The notes under the pieces were generated by a model that saw only the letters and a list, made by a program, of their open reading frames with translations, did no database searches and had not been told where the DNA came from. DNA of 64,000 nucleotides from Colwellia sp. MB3u-45 (GTDB lineage: Bacteria; Pseudomonadota; Gammaproteobacteria; Enterobacterales; Alteromonadaceae): the NCBI RefSeq assembly GCF_014077005.1, contig NZ_JACGVC010000044.1, positions 620,001 to 684,000 on the forward strand, in the 5' to 3' direction. Made by a program: the position numbers and the translations under genes. This document shows positions 48,326 to 58,290 of the stretch, in pieces. The number at the start of each line of letters is the position of its first letter. Within the stretch, counting starts at the first letter, position 1.

Positions 48326-50113
48326 ATGCGCAGATCCTCTCATCAACCCGATCATGAAGTCACCACCTTTAATTGGCGTGTTGTTAAACTTTTACTACCT
48401 TATTTATTTGAATTTAAAGCACGTATCTTTTTAGCCTTAGCCTGCTTAGTGCTAACAAAAGTTGCCAGTGTTTATTTGCCTTTTATTCTTAAAGATATTG
48501 TTGATATTTTAGATAACCAAGAAGAAAATCGGGTTTATTTAGTCCCCTTTGCGCTAGTGGGTGCTTATGGATTGGTCAGACTAACTACGGTTATATTTGC
48601 AGAAATTCGCGATACTTTATTTGGCCGAGTAACTGAGCGGGCGATCCGCAGAATTGGCTTAAAAGTTTTTCAGCACCTACATAAGTTAGATTTAGACTTT
48701 CATTTAAATCGCCAAACCGGTGGATTATCGCGTGATATTGACCGTGGTACCTCAGGTATTAATTTTTTAATGCGCTTTATGGTTTTTAATATTATCCCGA
48801 CCTTAATTGAAATTATCATGGTGGTGGGTATTTTGTTCTTCAATTATGGCATTTGGTTTGCGCTAATTACCCTATCTTCTATTGTGTTCTATGTGGTGTA
48901 TTCTGTTTATGCGACAGATTGGCGCACACGTTTTATACGCGAAGCCAACAAGGCAGACTCATCAAGTAACACCCGTGCTATCGACAGTTTACTTAATTAT
49001 GAAACGGTAAAATACTTTACCAATGAAGATTTTGAAGCAAAAGCATATGACAGCCAATTAGCGACTTGGGAGCAGGCGAAAATGAAGAATCGCTTATCTT
49101 TATTTGCCTTAAACGGTGGCCAAGCCCTTATTATATCTTTTTCGATGACCGCTATGTTGGCATTAGCAGCATACGAAGTTACTTATGGAAAAATGACTTT
49201 AGGTGATTTTGTGCTGATCAACGCTTTCATGATGCAACTTTTTATCCCGTTGAATTTTTTAGGCTTTGTTTATCGTGAAATTAGAGGCTCATTGGCCAAC
49301 ATTGAGCATATGTTTGACCTGATGCTAAAGAAACCGAAAGTAGAAGACAATGACGATGCGGACACTTTGGCCCTATCTGATGCAGAAATTAAATTTACAG
49401 ATGTATCGTTTGCCTATGATATAAAGCGACCCATCATCAAAAATATATCATTTACTATCAAGTCAGGACAAAAAGTGGCGGTCGTTGGTGAAAGTGGCTC
49501 AGGAAAATCTACCTTAGTTAAGTTACTGTTTAGGTTTTACGATTGTGACAGTGGCAAAATAACCATTGATGGGCAAAATATACGTCAAGTAACTCAGCAC
49601 TCGCTGAGAAAAAATATTGGTATTGTGCCACAAGATACCGTGTTATTTAACGATACACTTTTTGCCAATGTTAATTATGGTGCACCTGAAGCTAATGAAG
49701 AAATGGTTCATAAGGCTTTTAAGCTGGCGCATTTATCTGACTTTGTTAGCAGATTACCCGATGGCGCAAAATCTATGGTAGGAGAGCGCGGCTTAAAACT
49801 CTCAGGTGGTGAAAAACAACGTGTTGCTATTGCCCGTACTATCTTGAAAAACCCTCGTATTTTGGTGTTTGACGAAGCAACTTCCTCACTTGATAGTCAA
49901 TCAGAACAAGCAATACTCAGCGCCATTAAAGAAGTTGCCGAACATAGAACTAGTTTGGTGATCGCCCATCGACTATCCACGATAGTGGACGCGGATAATA
50001 TTATTGTTATGCAACAAGGTGAGATTGTTGAGCAGGGTACACATCAAGGTTTATTGGTTAAAAAAGGCCATTACCACAAAATGTGGCAACTGCAACAAAG
50101 TGATAACAGCTAA
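48326..50113 (+). CDS. Atm1/ABCB7-type ABC exporter (fused permease-ATPase)
   Basis: 595 residues. Six membrane helices (about 20-320) carry the Atm1-class signature NRQTGGLSRDIDRGTSGINFLMRFMVFNI. The ATPase domain follows: Walker A VVGESGSGKSTLVKLLFRFYD, signature LKLSGGEKQRVAIARTI, Walker B ILVFDEATSSLD and the switch histidine in IAHRLSTI. Relatives export glutathione-linked sulfur or metal species across the membrane and matter in Fe-S or heavy-metal homeostasis. The substrate here is inferred only by family. It works as a homodimer. Confidence 0.92.
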   Translation: MRRSSHQPDHEVTTFNWRVVKLLLPYLFEFKARIFLALACLVLTKVASVYLPFILKDIVDILDNQEENRVYLVPFALVGAYGLVRLTTVIFAEIRDTLFGRVTERAIRRIGLKVFQHLHKLDLDFHLNRQTGGLSRDIDRGTSGINFLMRFMVFNIIPTLIEIIMVVGILFFNYGIWFALITLSSIVFYVVYSVYATDWRTRFIREANKADSSSNTRAIDSLLNYETVKYFTNEDFEAKAYDSQLATWEQAKMKNRLSLFALNGGQALIISFSMTAMLALAAYEVTYGKMTLGDFVLINAFMMQLFIPLNFLGFVYREIRGSLANIEHMFDLMLKKPKVEDNDDADTLALSDAEIKFTDVSFAYDIKRPIIKNISFTIKSGQKVAVVGESGSGKSTLVKLLFRFYDCDSGKITIDGQNIRQVTQHSLRKNIGIVPQDTVLFNDTLFANVNYGAPEANEEMVHKAFKLAHLSDFVSRLPDGAKSMVGERGLKLSGGEKQRVAIARTILKNPRILVFDEATSSLDSQSEQAILSAIKEVAEHRTSLVIAHRLSTIVDADNIIVMQQGEIVEQGTHQGLLVKKGHYHKMWQLQQSDNS

Positions 50114-50226
50114 TAACCTAGCGGTTGCTGAGCACCAGTAATAGCAGGTTAGTAAGTCAATACCAGTAGCCAATACCAGTAAGCCAACACCCATATGTAA
50201 ATAAGTAGAATATTGAGTAAGTTGTT

Positions 50227-50775
50227 ATGAGCACAAGAGATGAAGTTGACCAAACCAAACAATGGCTAGAGCAAGTAATTATTGGGCTCAATTTTTGTCC
50301 ATTCGCAAAAAAAGAGTTTGTTAATCAAACTATTCATTATTTTACTAGCGATAAAGAACAGCTAAAGTCAGCGCTAGTTGAATTTTTATCGCAATGTCAC
50401 TACTTGCATGACAATCCTGAAATAGAAACGAGTTTATTAATCTATAATCAAGGTTTTAGAGACTTTAATCGCTTTTTAGACTTGGTTGATTATGCCAATG
50501 ACATTATTGTTGATCATAGTTTTGAAGGCATATTCCAAGTGGCTACCTTTCACCCTGAATATTGCTTTGCTGACGCTGATTATGACGATGCGGGCAATTT
50601 CACCAATCGTTCTCCCTATCCCACCTTACATTTAATTCGTGAACACAGCATGGAAAAAGTGCTTAGTGTCTATAAAAACCCTGAGAGCATTCCAGATAAT
50701 AATATCGCTTTAGCCAAGAAGAAAGGCGCTCACTATTTTAAAACCTTGTTGATGAATATCAAAAACAATGCTTAG
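50227..50775 (+). CDS. DUF1415-family protein
   Basis: 182 residues, cytosolic. The conserved opening WLEQVIIGLNFCPFAKKEF and the later FEGIFQVATFHPEYCFADADYDDAGNFTNRSPYPTLHLIREHSMEKVL identify DUF1415, a family of unknown function with conserved Cys, His and Asp residues that could bind a metal. It follows the Atm1-type gene on the same strand after 113 bases that contain a short CAATACCAGTA repeat. A functional link is possible but not shown. Confidence 0.88.
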   Translation: MSTRDEVDQTKQWLEQVIIGLNFCPFAKKEFVNQTIHYFTSDKEQLKSALVEFLSQCHYLHDNPEIETSLLIYNQGFRDFNRFLDLVDYANDIIVDHSFEGIFQVATFHPEYCFADADYDDAGNFTNRSPYPTLHLIREHSMEKVLSVYKNPESIPDNNIALAKKKGAHYFKTLLMNIKNNA

Positions 50776-51010
50776 CCTTTTATAAGGTTAAACACTGTTA
50801 TCAGCAAGTCAGTTTCAAGGCATCAATATCGCCGGTAAGTTGGTATTTATGCCGTCAAGTTAACGGGTTTACCCTATAACCTTGGTAAACTGGATAGGCT
50901 GAATGTTAATAACTTTTCTCTGCTTATTCACAGGCAGTGGTGAATTACGATATACTGGTAGCAATTAAGACAAGCGTCACTGATACGCTTACTCATTAGG
51001 TAATATTTTT

Positions 51011-51799
51011 GTGGAAAAACTTCCGGTTGAAAACGTTGGTGGTAGTGTCGAAGAAGCTGTAAAAGGTGAATATAGCCTTGATGTAGCGACTATATTGAAA
51101 GAAGGCTGGCAAATAACCTTAAAATCGCGCATGGCGATTAATTTGGGACTGTTTACCTGTTTGATGATTGGCATGTTGGTTTCATTGTTAGTGAGCAGCC
51201 AGTTGGGTGGCATTGAAGTGGCCATTCAAGATCAAAGATCAGCGACTTTACTTAATATTATCGTTACTTTAGTGGTTTATCCTTTTATCGTTGGTGTTGA
51301 AATGATGGGTATTTTCCATTCAGTTGGCTTAAAAACCAGACCAAAATTGGTTTTTGGCTTTTTAAAGCGAGGCAGCTGGGTTGCTGTTAGTGCCTTATTA
51401 ACCTCAACTTTGGTTACCATAGGTTTAACATTATTTTACTTGCCTGGCATATTTTTGGCGGTAGCCTTGTCACTCGCATTGCCTTTGGTGGTAGAAAAAA
51501 AAATGTCACCTATAAAAGCCATTTCAATAAGCATTCAAGCTACGCGTTTTCAATGGTTCAAAATTTTCGCTATTTATCTGATACTGGCTTTGGCTGTACT
51601 GATATCCGCTTTACCTGTTGTAATGTCCGGTGAATCTGAATTTAGCTTTATCGCTATCGCATTTTTCTTATTTTGTTTAGCTTACATAGTGCCGTTGTTT
51701 TATAACGTAAAGGGAATTTTATACCGAGAAATATTTGGTTTACAGATGGAAATAGCCGCTGATCAAACCAAGACCATAAATGACACCTTTTCGGCCTGA
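51011..51799 (+). CDS. Multi-pass membrane protein of unknown function
   Basis: 262 residues from a GTG start. After an acidic 25-residue head (VENVGGSVEEAVKGEYS) there are about six membrane helices (LGLFTCLMIGMLVSLLVSS; IIVTLVVYPFIVGVEMMGI; VSALLTSTLVTIGLTLFYLPGIFLAVAL; FAIYLILALAVLISALPVV; FSFIAIAFFLFCLAYIVPLF). The pattern PGIFLAVALSLALPLVVEKKMSPIKAISISI recalls membrane domains found in uncharacterised YciC/GDPD-like families. I do not assign a function. The next gene starts 57 bases on. Confidence 0.75.
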   Translation: MEKLPVENVGGSVEEAVKGEYSLDVATILKEGWQITLKSRMAINLGLFTCLMIGMLVSLLVSSQLGGIEVAIQDQRSATLLNIIVTLVVYPFIVGVEMMGIFHSVGLKTRPKLVFGFLKRGSWVAVSALLTSTLVTIGLTLFYLPGIFLAVALSLALPLVVEKKMSPIKAISISIQATRFQWFKIFAIYLILALAVLISALPVVMSGESEFSFIAIAFFLFCLAYIVPLFYNVKGILYREIFGLQMEIAADQTKTINDTFSA

Positions 51800-51856
51800 T
51801 TTACCGTATGTTTTTAGTAAATGAGACTAAAGATAATTGTATGAGGAGCTATTAGC

Positions 51857-52714
51857 TTGACGATATTTAATAAGCAAAATCTCTTAGGTTTTATTTTTTT
51901 AGTTTTGCTAAGTATGGGTTTAATCGCACCTTTTACCTTCTTACCTTTGCCTGAAAGTATGCCGACTGAAGAGCCAGTGTCGGTAATACCGAAAACGAAA
52001 GCGGTTAAGAAGGTCATTAAAATAGTTGAGCAACCGTTACACACGGTCACTTTACCCGACTTTGCTAAAATTCGTGATGTAAAAGAGAAGAAACGTCGTT
52101 TTTTTGCTTTTATTAAACCCGCAGTACAGGCTGAAAATAAAAAAATACTGATCTTGCGTGCTGAAGTGGCGCGCTTAATTGCGCAATTAAGCTTAGAACA
52201 GCCCTTTAGTGCGGAAGAACACACGTTAGTAAGCAGTTTGAGCAAAAAATATAAAGTCAGTGAAAAGTTTTCTCTGTTAAGACAATTATATGAATTACAG
52301 CTTAAAATTGACATTATTCCATTAGCCCTTGTTTTAGTGCAAGCGGCCAATGAATCTGCTTGGGGAACCTCTCGTTTTGCTCGAATAGGCTTAAACTTTT
52401 TTGGTGTGTGGTGTTATAGGGAAGGTTGCGGCATGGTGCCAGGTAGCCGTAATACCGGCGCTAAGCATGAAGTCGCCGCTTATAGCTCTATTAGTTTAGG
52501 TGTCGCACGTTATTTGCATAATATTAATACTAACGGTGCCTATACGGTATTTAGATCGATTAGAGGCCAATTACGCGATCAAAACCAACCGCTAGCGCCA
52601 GAAATTCTTGCAACAGGATTAATGCGTTATTCTGAACGTGGCATAGATTATGTGTTGGAATTAACTGATATGATCCGCCATAATCGACATTACTTCGCGC
52701 TATATAATAAATAA
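51857..52714 (+). CDS. Bax-like glucosaminidase-domain protein
   Basis: 285 residues from a TTG start (GAGGAG upstream). An N-terminal membrane anchor (about 8-28) is followed by a basic linker and, from about residue 130, a GH73-like glucosaminidase domain: PLALVLVQAANESAWGTSRFARIGLNFFGVWCYREGCGMVPGSR with the expected catalytic Glu in ANESAWG, then VAAYSSISLGVARYLHNINTN. It resembles E. coli Bax and probably cleaves or binds peptidoglycan in the periplasm. There is no proven partner in the neighbourhood. Confidence 0.9.
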   Translation: MTIFNKQNLLGFIFLVLLSMGLIAPFTFLPLPESMPTEEPVSVIPKTKAVKKVIKIVEQPLHTVTLPDFAKIRDVKEKKRRFFAFIKPAVQAENKKILILRAEVARLIAQLSLEQPFSAEEHTLVSSLSKKYKVSEKFSLLRQLYELQLKIDIIPLALVLVQAANESAWGTSRFARIGLNFFGVWCYREGCGMVPGSRNTGAKHEVAAYSSISLGVARYLHNINTNGAYTVFRSIRGQLRDQNQPLAPEILATGLMRYSERGIDYVLELTDMIRHNRHYFALYNK

Positions 52715-53003
52715 GCGCTATGTAAATGTGCTATTCCTAATTTAGGTATAAAAATAGATTTATAAATAAATTCAAATATCATGTCGGTTAAAAAATTTTC
52801 GCTTGAATTGCTTTGAAAAAGTAGTACTTCCTCAGTTTTTTATCAGCAAAAGTAATCACCTCTAACTTAATAATAGCCTTATTATTATGCTATCACAGGT
52901 AACCGTTTTACATTATTTACCTTAAGGACATTATCGTCATATACTTTTGGCTAAAAGCTGTTAAAACTTCAGCGCATAATCTAGTTTAAGTTATTAAACA
53001 AGA
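52715..53003. other. Intergenic gap after the Bax-like gene
   Basis: AT-rich sequence without a recognisable gene, site or terminator for the plus-strand gene. Confidence 0.4.
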
Positions 53004-53041
53004 AAAGTTGAACTAGGCGTTTAATGACCCAATTCAACTTT
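53004..53041 (-). terminator. Terminator after uspE
   Basis: Arms AAAGTTGAA and TTCAACTTT with a 20-base loop. On the minus strand the stem is followed by TTTTCTTGTT. Confidence 0.65.
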
Positions 53042-53063
53042 ATGCTAGTGATGTTAGCTGATA

Positions 53064-53996
53064 TTAATCTACATCAAGTGGTGAAATGTAACCATCGGGT
53101 TTTAATGCTAATACATCACAATTTAGCCTATCAATAACATGCTCTGCGGTGTTACCAATTAGCGCTGCCGATAAACCGGTACGGCCAATAGTACCAAGAA
53201 TGACTAATTCTGCATCTAATTCAGCGGCTATGCTTTGAATGATATCTTCTGGTAAACCCTCTTTAATATGGGTGTTTTCTGGCGCAATATTAAAGGCAGT
53301 TGCATGTGCTAACATCGCTTTTTGATGATGTTTTAACATCGAGCGATTATAATCACTGGCATTAAACTCTGGGATTTCTATGGCGATATTTACTGGCGTC
53401 CCCGGGAATGAGTTAACTAGGTGTAAATTAGCTTTCATGACTTGGGTCAGCTGTTTAGCTTCTGCAGTGATTTTGTTATTAAGTGCTTTATGTTCTTCCT
53501 CTTCACTACCAATGTTTAACGCCGCAAGAATATTACCGTTATCAGGCCACAAATGCTCTTTCACGAGTAAAACAGGGCAAGGACATTTGCGCAGAATATG
53601 CCAATCGGTAGGCGTAAATATGACAGATTTGAATTTGTCGTGTTGATGAGTCCCTTTAATGACAATGTCATAACCATTATCGAGTACTTGAGCAATAATT
53701 TGCTCAAAGGGACGGTTATGCCATATAACCCGACAATCGATAGAAATTCCGCTTAAATCAAGATCAGCGAGTAAAGACTCTAGCCATTGAGTGCGATCAT
53801 TAATAACTGATTGGCGCATGGCTTCACGCTCATCACTTGACAGCATGGTGGTCATTTCATAAGAAAAATCATAGATGGTCAAAAATGCGGTAATGCTAGC
53901 GCCTGTTTTACGCGCTAATTCTATCGCTCGATTTACCGCTTTCTGCTCTTCTGTTGTTGGGTCAACAATCGCGAGTATTTTTTGATACTTTTCCAT
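53064..53996 (-). CDS. uspE: Universal stress protein UspE
   Basis: 310 residues from the ATG at 53996, preceded by AAGGAATTAGCC. An ATG six codons earlier lacks such a signal. Two tandem Usp domains occupy residues 1-150 and 155-305, each opening with a beta strand (YQKILAIVDPTTEEQKAVNRAIELARKTGA). The second ends with LVILGTIGRTGLSAALIGNTAEHVIDRLNCDVLALKP, containing the G-2x-G-9x-G-(S/T/N)-like nucleotide loop. UspE-type proteins act in stress survival and motility. It follows fnr on the same strand, and an FNR-like site lies upstream, as in several gammaproteobacteria. Confidence 0.93.
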   Translation of the reverse strand: MEKYQKILAIVDPTTEEQKAVNRAIELARKTGASITAFLTIYDFSYEMTTMLSSDEREAMRQSVINDRTQWLESLLADLDLSGISIDCRVIWHNRPFEQIIAQVLDNGYDIVIKGTHQHDKFKSVIFTPTDWHILRKCPCPVLLVKEHLWPDNGNILAALNIGSEEEEHKALNNKITAEAKQLTQVMKANLHLVNSFPGTPVNIAIEIPEFNASDYNRSMLKHHQKAMLAHATAFNIAPENTHIKEGLPEDIIQSIAAELDAELVILGTIGRTGLSAALIGNTAEHVIDRLNCDVLALKPDGYISPLDVD

Positions 53997-54060
53997 GGCT
54001 AATTCCTTTATCAATTGTCTACTAGTGTTATAACAATAGTCTACTTTGAGGCAATAATAG

Positions 54061-54074
54061 TTGTCTTAAATCAA
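54061..54074. promoter_or_regulatory. FNR-like site upstream of uspE
   Basis: TTGTC-TTAA-ATCAA matches the FNR consensus TTGAT-N4-ATCAA at 8 of 10 positions (the TTG and ATCAA are kept). It lies 65-78 bases before the uspE ATG. Confidence 0.5.
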
Positions 54075-54100
54075 ATTATTATGCTATCGGTGATAAATAA

Positions 54101-54128
54101 TATTTCACGCTAAGCATAGCGTGAAATA
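54101..54128 (-). terminator. Terminator after fnr
   Basis: Perfect 12-base arms TATTTCACGCTA / TAGCGTGAAATA with loop AGCA, 41 bases past the fnr stop. An AT-rich tail follows on the minus strand. Confidence 0.8.
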
Positions 54129-54169
54129 CCTTAATAAGGCAATGTAGAAAAGCAGGTGTTAGCGTGACA

Positions 54170-54889
54170 TTAAAGTGCGGCGCATGCGTTTAATTTGTCG
54201 AAACTTAAAATAGTAATGAGTTTACCATCAACGGCAATTAAACCATTTTTATGAAAGCGGTTAAGCAAACGGCTGATGGTTTCAACCGTTAAACCAATAT
54301 AGTTACCAATATCACTGCGGGTCATAGATAAACGAAACTCAGATGGAGATAAACCACGGGCATGGTAACGAATACTTAAGGTACTGATAAATGTTGCTAG
54401 TCGTTGCTCGGCATTTTTACGATTAAGTAATGTTAGCATTTCTTGATCTTCACGGATCTCAGTACTCATCATACGTAAAATTTGTTTTTTTAATTTTGGC
54501 ATGCTGTTCGATAAATTATCGAGCGTATTGTAAGGGATCTCACAAACCATTGAGGTTTCTAGCGCTTTAGCGAAACTTGGATGTTGAGCATTGGCAATAG
54601 CATCAAAGCCAAGCAAATCACCCGCTAAATGAAAACCAGTAATTTGTTCTTCACCGTGTTTACTAATGGTGTAGGTTTTAAATGTGCCCGAACGTATGGC
54701 GTAAAGCGCATGCATGGGTTGACCGTCGTTAAATATTTGCTCACCTTTATGGATCGGCAGCTTACGGTCGATAATATTATCTAACGTTTCTAACTCTTTA
54801 TCATTGAGAGAAAAGGGTAAGCATAATTCACTAAGACTACAGTTTTGGCAGTGAATATGTTGATGAATAGTGCATGATTTATAACTCAT
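54170..54889 (-). CDS. fnr: Oxygen-responsive regulator Fnr (EtrA/Anr type)
   Basis: 239 residues of the CRP/FNR family. The N-terminal cysteine set (C6, C14, C17, C23 in [19 protein letters not shown]) plus a cysteine in [11 protein letters not shown] supply the [4Fe-4S] ligands. A cyclic-nucleotide-like barrel is followed by the dimer helix and a helix-turn-helix at about 190-215 ([24 protein letters not shown]) with the FNR-type recognition residues E..SR. It acts as the anaerobic switch and probably controls ccoN and uspE here. It lies 80 bases downstream of the TauE/SafE gene. Confidence 0.95.
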   Translation of the reverse strand: MSYKSCTIHQHIHCQNCSLSELCLPFSLNDKELETLDNIIDRKLPIHKGEQIFNDGQPMHALYAIRSGTFKTYTISKHGEEQITGFHLAGDLLGFDAIANAQHPSFAKALETSMVCEIPYNTLDNLSNSMPKLKKQILRMMSTEIREDQEMLTLLNRKNAEQRLATFISTLSIRYHARGLSPSEFRLSMTRSDIGNYIGLTVETISRLLNRFHKNGLIAVDGKLITILSFDKLNACAAL

Positions 54890-54969
54890 AATATCCTTTA
54901 AAATTTTTCATGATGTACGCATGAATTTTTCCATGATTTTTTATATATATAATGTCCATATCAGGCACT

Positions 54970-55632
54970 TTATATATATAAAATAAGTATAGTATAGATG
55001 CCGTATGAAATCACTAAGCTGGCTGCTATCTTTCTAAATAGTGTATGACTCAATAATGATTTAATACTTATGGTGCCTAGTGATACTGAAAGTAAGGCAG
55101 GCAAGGTGCCTAGTCCAAAGAAAAACATGATCAAGGCACCATCAAGGGCATCGGCACTAGCCAATGCCCAAGTTAGTGTAGAATATACCAAGCCACAAGG
55201 TAACCAGCCCCATAGTGCGCCTAAAGCGAAAGCACTTTGTACGTTTTTAATGGGAATAAATTTTTTAGTCTGTGGTGCTATGTAACGCCAAATATTTTTA
55301 CCTAAATGTTCGACGCGGCTTAACCACATAAACCACTGGCCTAAATACAAACCTAATAAGATAAGAAAAACACCCGCAATAGTTTTTAACAACGAAACAG
55401 GTAATCCGATATTTTTGGTCGCCATTGAGCTGGTGAATGCGACAAGAGCGCCAATAAGACTATAAGAGGCGATACGACCAAAGTTATAGGCCAATATAAT
55501 GGCGTATTTTTTATGCCGAGAGGTATCAGAAATCGCCGTCGTCAGCATGGTGCTAATACCACCACACATCACTATACAATGGCCGGAGCCTAATAATCCG
55601 ATGATAAATGCGGAGAAAAAATCAAGGCTCAT
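54970..55632 (-). CDS. TauE/SafE-like membrane protein of the cco cluster
   Basis: 220 residues with six membrane helices. The opening DFFSAFIIGLLGSGHCIVMCGGISTML contains the GHCxxMCGG motif typical of the sulfite-exporter TauE/SafE-like proteins that sit next to cbb3 oxidase genes (COG2836 type). A second motif is ALGALWGWLPCGLVYSTLTWA. The conserved cysteines and histidine suggest copper handling for oxidase assembly, but that is an inference. It starts three bases after ccoS, clearly in the same operon. Confidence 0.88.
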   Translation of the reverse strand: MSLDFFSAFIIGLLGSGHCIVMCGGISTMLTTAISDTSRHKKYAIILAYNFGRIASYSLIGALVAFTSSMATKNIGLPVSLLKTIAGVFLILLGLYLGQWFMWLSRVEHLGKNIWRYIAPQTKKFIPIKNVQSAFALGALWGWLPCGLVYSTLTWALASADALDGALIMFFFGLGTLPALLSVSLGTISIKSLLSHTLFRKIAASLVISYGIYTILILYI

Positions 55633-55635
55633 AAA

Positions 55636-55881
55636 CTATTTTTTGACCTGTGCGTCTGCTTGCTCTTGTGAGGTATTTGTTTTGTCTATCTGTGGTGTTA
55701 TTGGCGTAGCATTATTGCTTTGATGAATGCTTTTTTTATCATGATCATCTTCAAATAAAATACTCATGCCTTGCTTTTCTAAATCATCAAATTGCTCAGT
55801 TTTTACCGCCCAAAAAAAGAGATAAATACCAATAGCGGTAAGTAAAATAGCAATGGGAATTAATACGTATATCACACTCAT
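55636..55881 (-). CDS. ccoS: Cbb3 oxidase maturation protein CcoS
   Basis: 81 residues. One N-terminal membrane helix with the conserved pattern MSVIYVLIPIAILLTAIGIYLFFWAVKTEQFDDLEKQGMSILFEDD, then a hydrophilic tail rich in Asp, Gln and Thr that is longer than in the shortest CcoS proteins. CcoS is needed for heme b and copper insertion into CcoN. Its ATG overlaps the ccoI stop by four bases. Confidence 0.95.
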   Translation of the reverse strand: MSVIYVLIPIAILLTAIGIYLFFWAVKTEQFDDLEKQGMSILFEDDHDKKSIHQSNNATPITPQIDKTNTSQEQADAQVKK

Positions 55882-58277
55882 TTTTTTAATAACCTTAAAG
55901 AATTACTTACCACTAGTATTGAACTGGCCGACATGCCAATGACTGCCATATATGGCGCTATATAGCCCATAACCGCTAATGGCAATACAATGGCATTATA
56001 ACTAAAAGCCCAAAGGTAATTTTGCTTTATAATTCGCGCAGTATTTAACGATACCTGTCGCAGTGTTTGCACACCTTTGAGTTTATTGTTCAGTAATATC
56101 ACATCCGCACCACTTTTAGCAATATCAGTGCCACTGCCCATGGCAATGGACAAATGCGCCGCGCCCAATACTGGGGTATCGTTTACGCCATCACCTATCA
56201 TAGCTACAGCATGCGAGGCTTGCTGTAGTTTAATCGCGTTGACTTTGTCTTGTGCAGACAAATCTGCTTGTACGCTATTAAGGTGCAGCTTTGCTTGTAA
56301 TTTATCACAGCCTTGTTGATGATCACCCGATAACATGACAGTTTTAATGTTTTCATGATGTAAAAAATTAATTAATGCCTTGGCATCTTCACGCAGACCA
56401 TCATGTAAATAAAATTCAGCAACTAAGTTATCATCTTGCATTAATACGCACTGCGCACTGTGCGCACTGTTGTCATTATTACTGAGCAGCCATGAGTTTT
56501 TACCAATTCTGTAATGCTGATTATTAACCTCACCAGAAATACCAGCACCTGGCGCAACCACCACTTGAGTTGCTGTTTGGCTAAAATCACGAAACTGGCT
56601 AAAGGCTTTTGCTAGGGGGTGAGCAGAGTGTGCCTCTAACGCCGCCGCAATAGCCAACACTTGTTGTTGCCCATCTGGAGTGTTTTTATCTGCAAATGCG
56701 CCATAAGTTTTGACTTCTGTAATGGTAAATTCACCCGTCGTTAAGGTGCCGGTTTTATCAAAAGCCATCACCTCAATTTCAGGCATAGTTTCTAGCACAT
56801 GTGCTGATTTAATCATGATCCCTTCACGGTTAAGGCGAGTGGTTGCACAAGTTAATGCCGTAGGTGTTGCTAATGACAGAGCACAGGGACAAGTTACCAC
56901 TAAAACAGATAAGGTGATCCAAAACGCTTCTGCTGGTTGATGTTGAGACCAATATATTGCGGTAGCAATGGCAACAACTAGGATAAGAGCAACAAAATAT
57001 TGGGCTATTTTATCGGACAATTGCGCCAATTTAGGTTTATGACTTTGGGCACTTTCACTTAAGCGAATTAATTGGCTTAAAAATGATTCTTGGTTACTGT
57101 GGCTAACTTTTGCTGTTAAATTACCATCACCATTTATGGTACCGGCATAAAGATTATCTAGCGTTGTTTTATGCAACGGTAGTTGCTCACCAGAGAGCAT
57201 GGCTTCATTGATTTGGCTAGTGCCGGTTATTATTTCGCAATCTGCGGGTATGGTTTCACCGGGCTTTATTAAAATAATATCATCGGCTTTTAAATGTGTT
57301 GCTGAGATAAAGCGTTCAATACCCTGTTCAATTTTAGTGGCGGTCATCGGCATTAATTTTAATAAATTTGCCGAGATGTCAGCAGCGCGGCTGCGGGCCC
57401 TAAACTCTAGAAATTTACCAATCAGTAATAAAAAGGTAAACATGGAAACAGACTCGAAATACACTTCACCTTGCTGGGTAAATGTAGCCCAAACGCTAGC
57501 AAGAAAAGCCAGGCTAATCGCAATAGAAACAGGTACATCCATTGAAAGTTGTCGCGCTTTCAAGGCAAAAAAAGCACTTTTATAAAACGGAAAAGCGCCA
57601 TAGCTAACAATGGGTAGGGTTAAGAAAAGACTGGCCCAGCGCAAATACTGTACGTTGTACTCAGCCATATCGGCAAAAGCACCAAAGTATAAGCCAAATG
57701 CGATCATCATGACTTGCATCATTAAAATGCCTGAAATACCTAAGCGTTTAATAAAGTTTTTTGCTTGTTTTTTATTGGCCTTTTCAGCTGTACTGGCTTT
57801 AAAGGGGAGAGCATGATAGCCAATTTTATCAATTAAACTCAGTATTTCACTGAGTTTTACTTGGTTTTCTTGCCACTGGACTGTTGCTCTTTGTGTCGTG
57901 GCGTTAACATTAATGTTATTAACGCCAGCGAGTTTTCTGATTTGCATTTCTATTAACCAAGCACATGCTGAACAACTTATACCTTCAATGGTTAATATAG
58001 TTTCTTTAAAACCATCATGATAATAAGCAAACTCGTTTTGTAAGCTTTCATCATCCAGAATTTTATTGCGTTGCAGTTGTTCAGGTATTAATACTTCGCC
58101 TTTTTGTGCTGGCGCACTGCGAAAACGGTAATAGTCAGTTAAATTGTTGTCGACAATCGTTTGTGCTACCGCTTGGCAACCTATGCAGCACATAGGTTGA
58201 TTAATATTTTCAATACTCGTGGTTAAATTAATGCCATTGGGTACGGGCTCACCGCAATGAAAACAGTCTAGGTTCAT
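55878..58277 (-). CDS. ccoI: Copper-translocating P-type ATPase CcoI (FixI)
   Basis: 799 residues. An N-terminal cysteine cluster (CFHCGEPVP, CCIGCQAVA) precedes an HMA-like domain with GISCSACAWLIE. Eight membrane helices include the transport motif CPCALSLATP. The catalytic aspartate lies in FDKTGTLTTGE, and MIGDGVNDTPVLGAAHLSIAMGSGTD closes the P domain. CcoI/CopA2-type pumps move copper out of the cytosol for insertion into the cbb3 oxidase. It sits 13 bases after ccoH. Confidence 0.95.
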   Translation of the reverse strand: MNLDCFHCGEPVPNGINLTTSIENINQPMCCIGCQAVAQTIVDNNLTDYYRFRSAPAQKGEVLIPEQLQRNKILDDESLQNEFAYYHDGFKETILTIEGISCSACAWLIEMQIRKLAGVNNINVNATTQRATVQWQENQVKLSEILSLIDKIGYHALPFKASTAEKANKKQAKNFIKRLGISGILMMQVMMIAFGLYFGAFADMAEYNVQYLRWASLFLTLPIVSYGAFPFYKSAFFALKARQLSMDVPVSIAISLAFLASVWATFTQQGEVYFESVSMFTFLLLIGKFLEFRARSRAADISANLLKLMPMTATKIEQGIERFISATHLKADDIILIKPGETIPADCEIITGTSQINEAMLSGEQLPLHKTTLDNLYAGTINGDGNLTAKVSHSNQESFLSQLIRLSESAQSHKPKLAQLSDKIAQYFVALILVVAIATAIYWSQHQPAEAFWITLSVLVVTCPCALSLATPTALTCATTRLNREGIMIKSAHVLETMPEIEVMAFDKTGTLTTGEFTITEVKTYGAFADKNTPDGQQQVLAIAAALEAHSAHPLAKAFSQFRDFSQTATQVVVAPGAGISGEVNNQHYRIGKNSWLLSNNDNSAHSAQCVLMQDDNLVAEFYLHDGLREDAKALINFLHHENIKTVMLSGDHQQGCDKLQAKLHLNSVQADLSAQDKVNAIKLQQASHAVAMIGDGVNDTPVLGAAHLSIAMGSGTDIAKSGADVILLNNKLKGVQTLRQVSLNTARIIKQNYLWAFSYNAIVLPLAVMGYIAPYMAVIGMSASSILVVSNSLRLLKK

Positions 58278-58290
58278 TAAGCTTGGCTCA

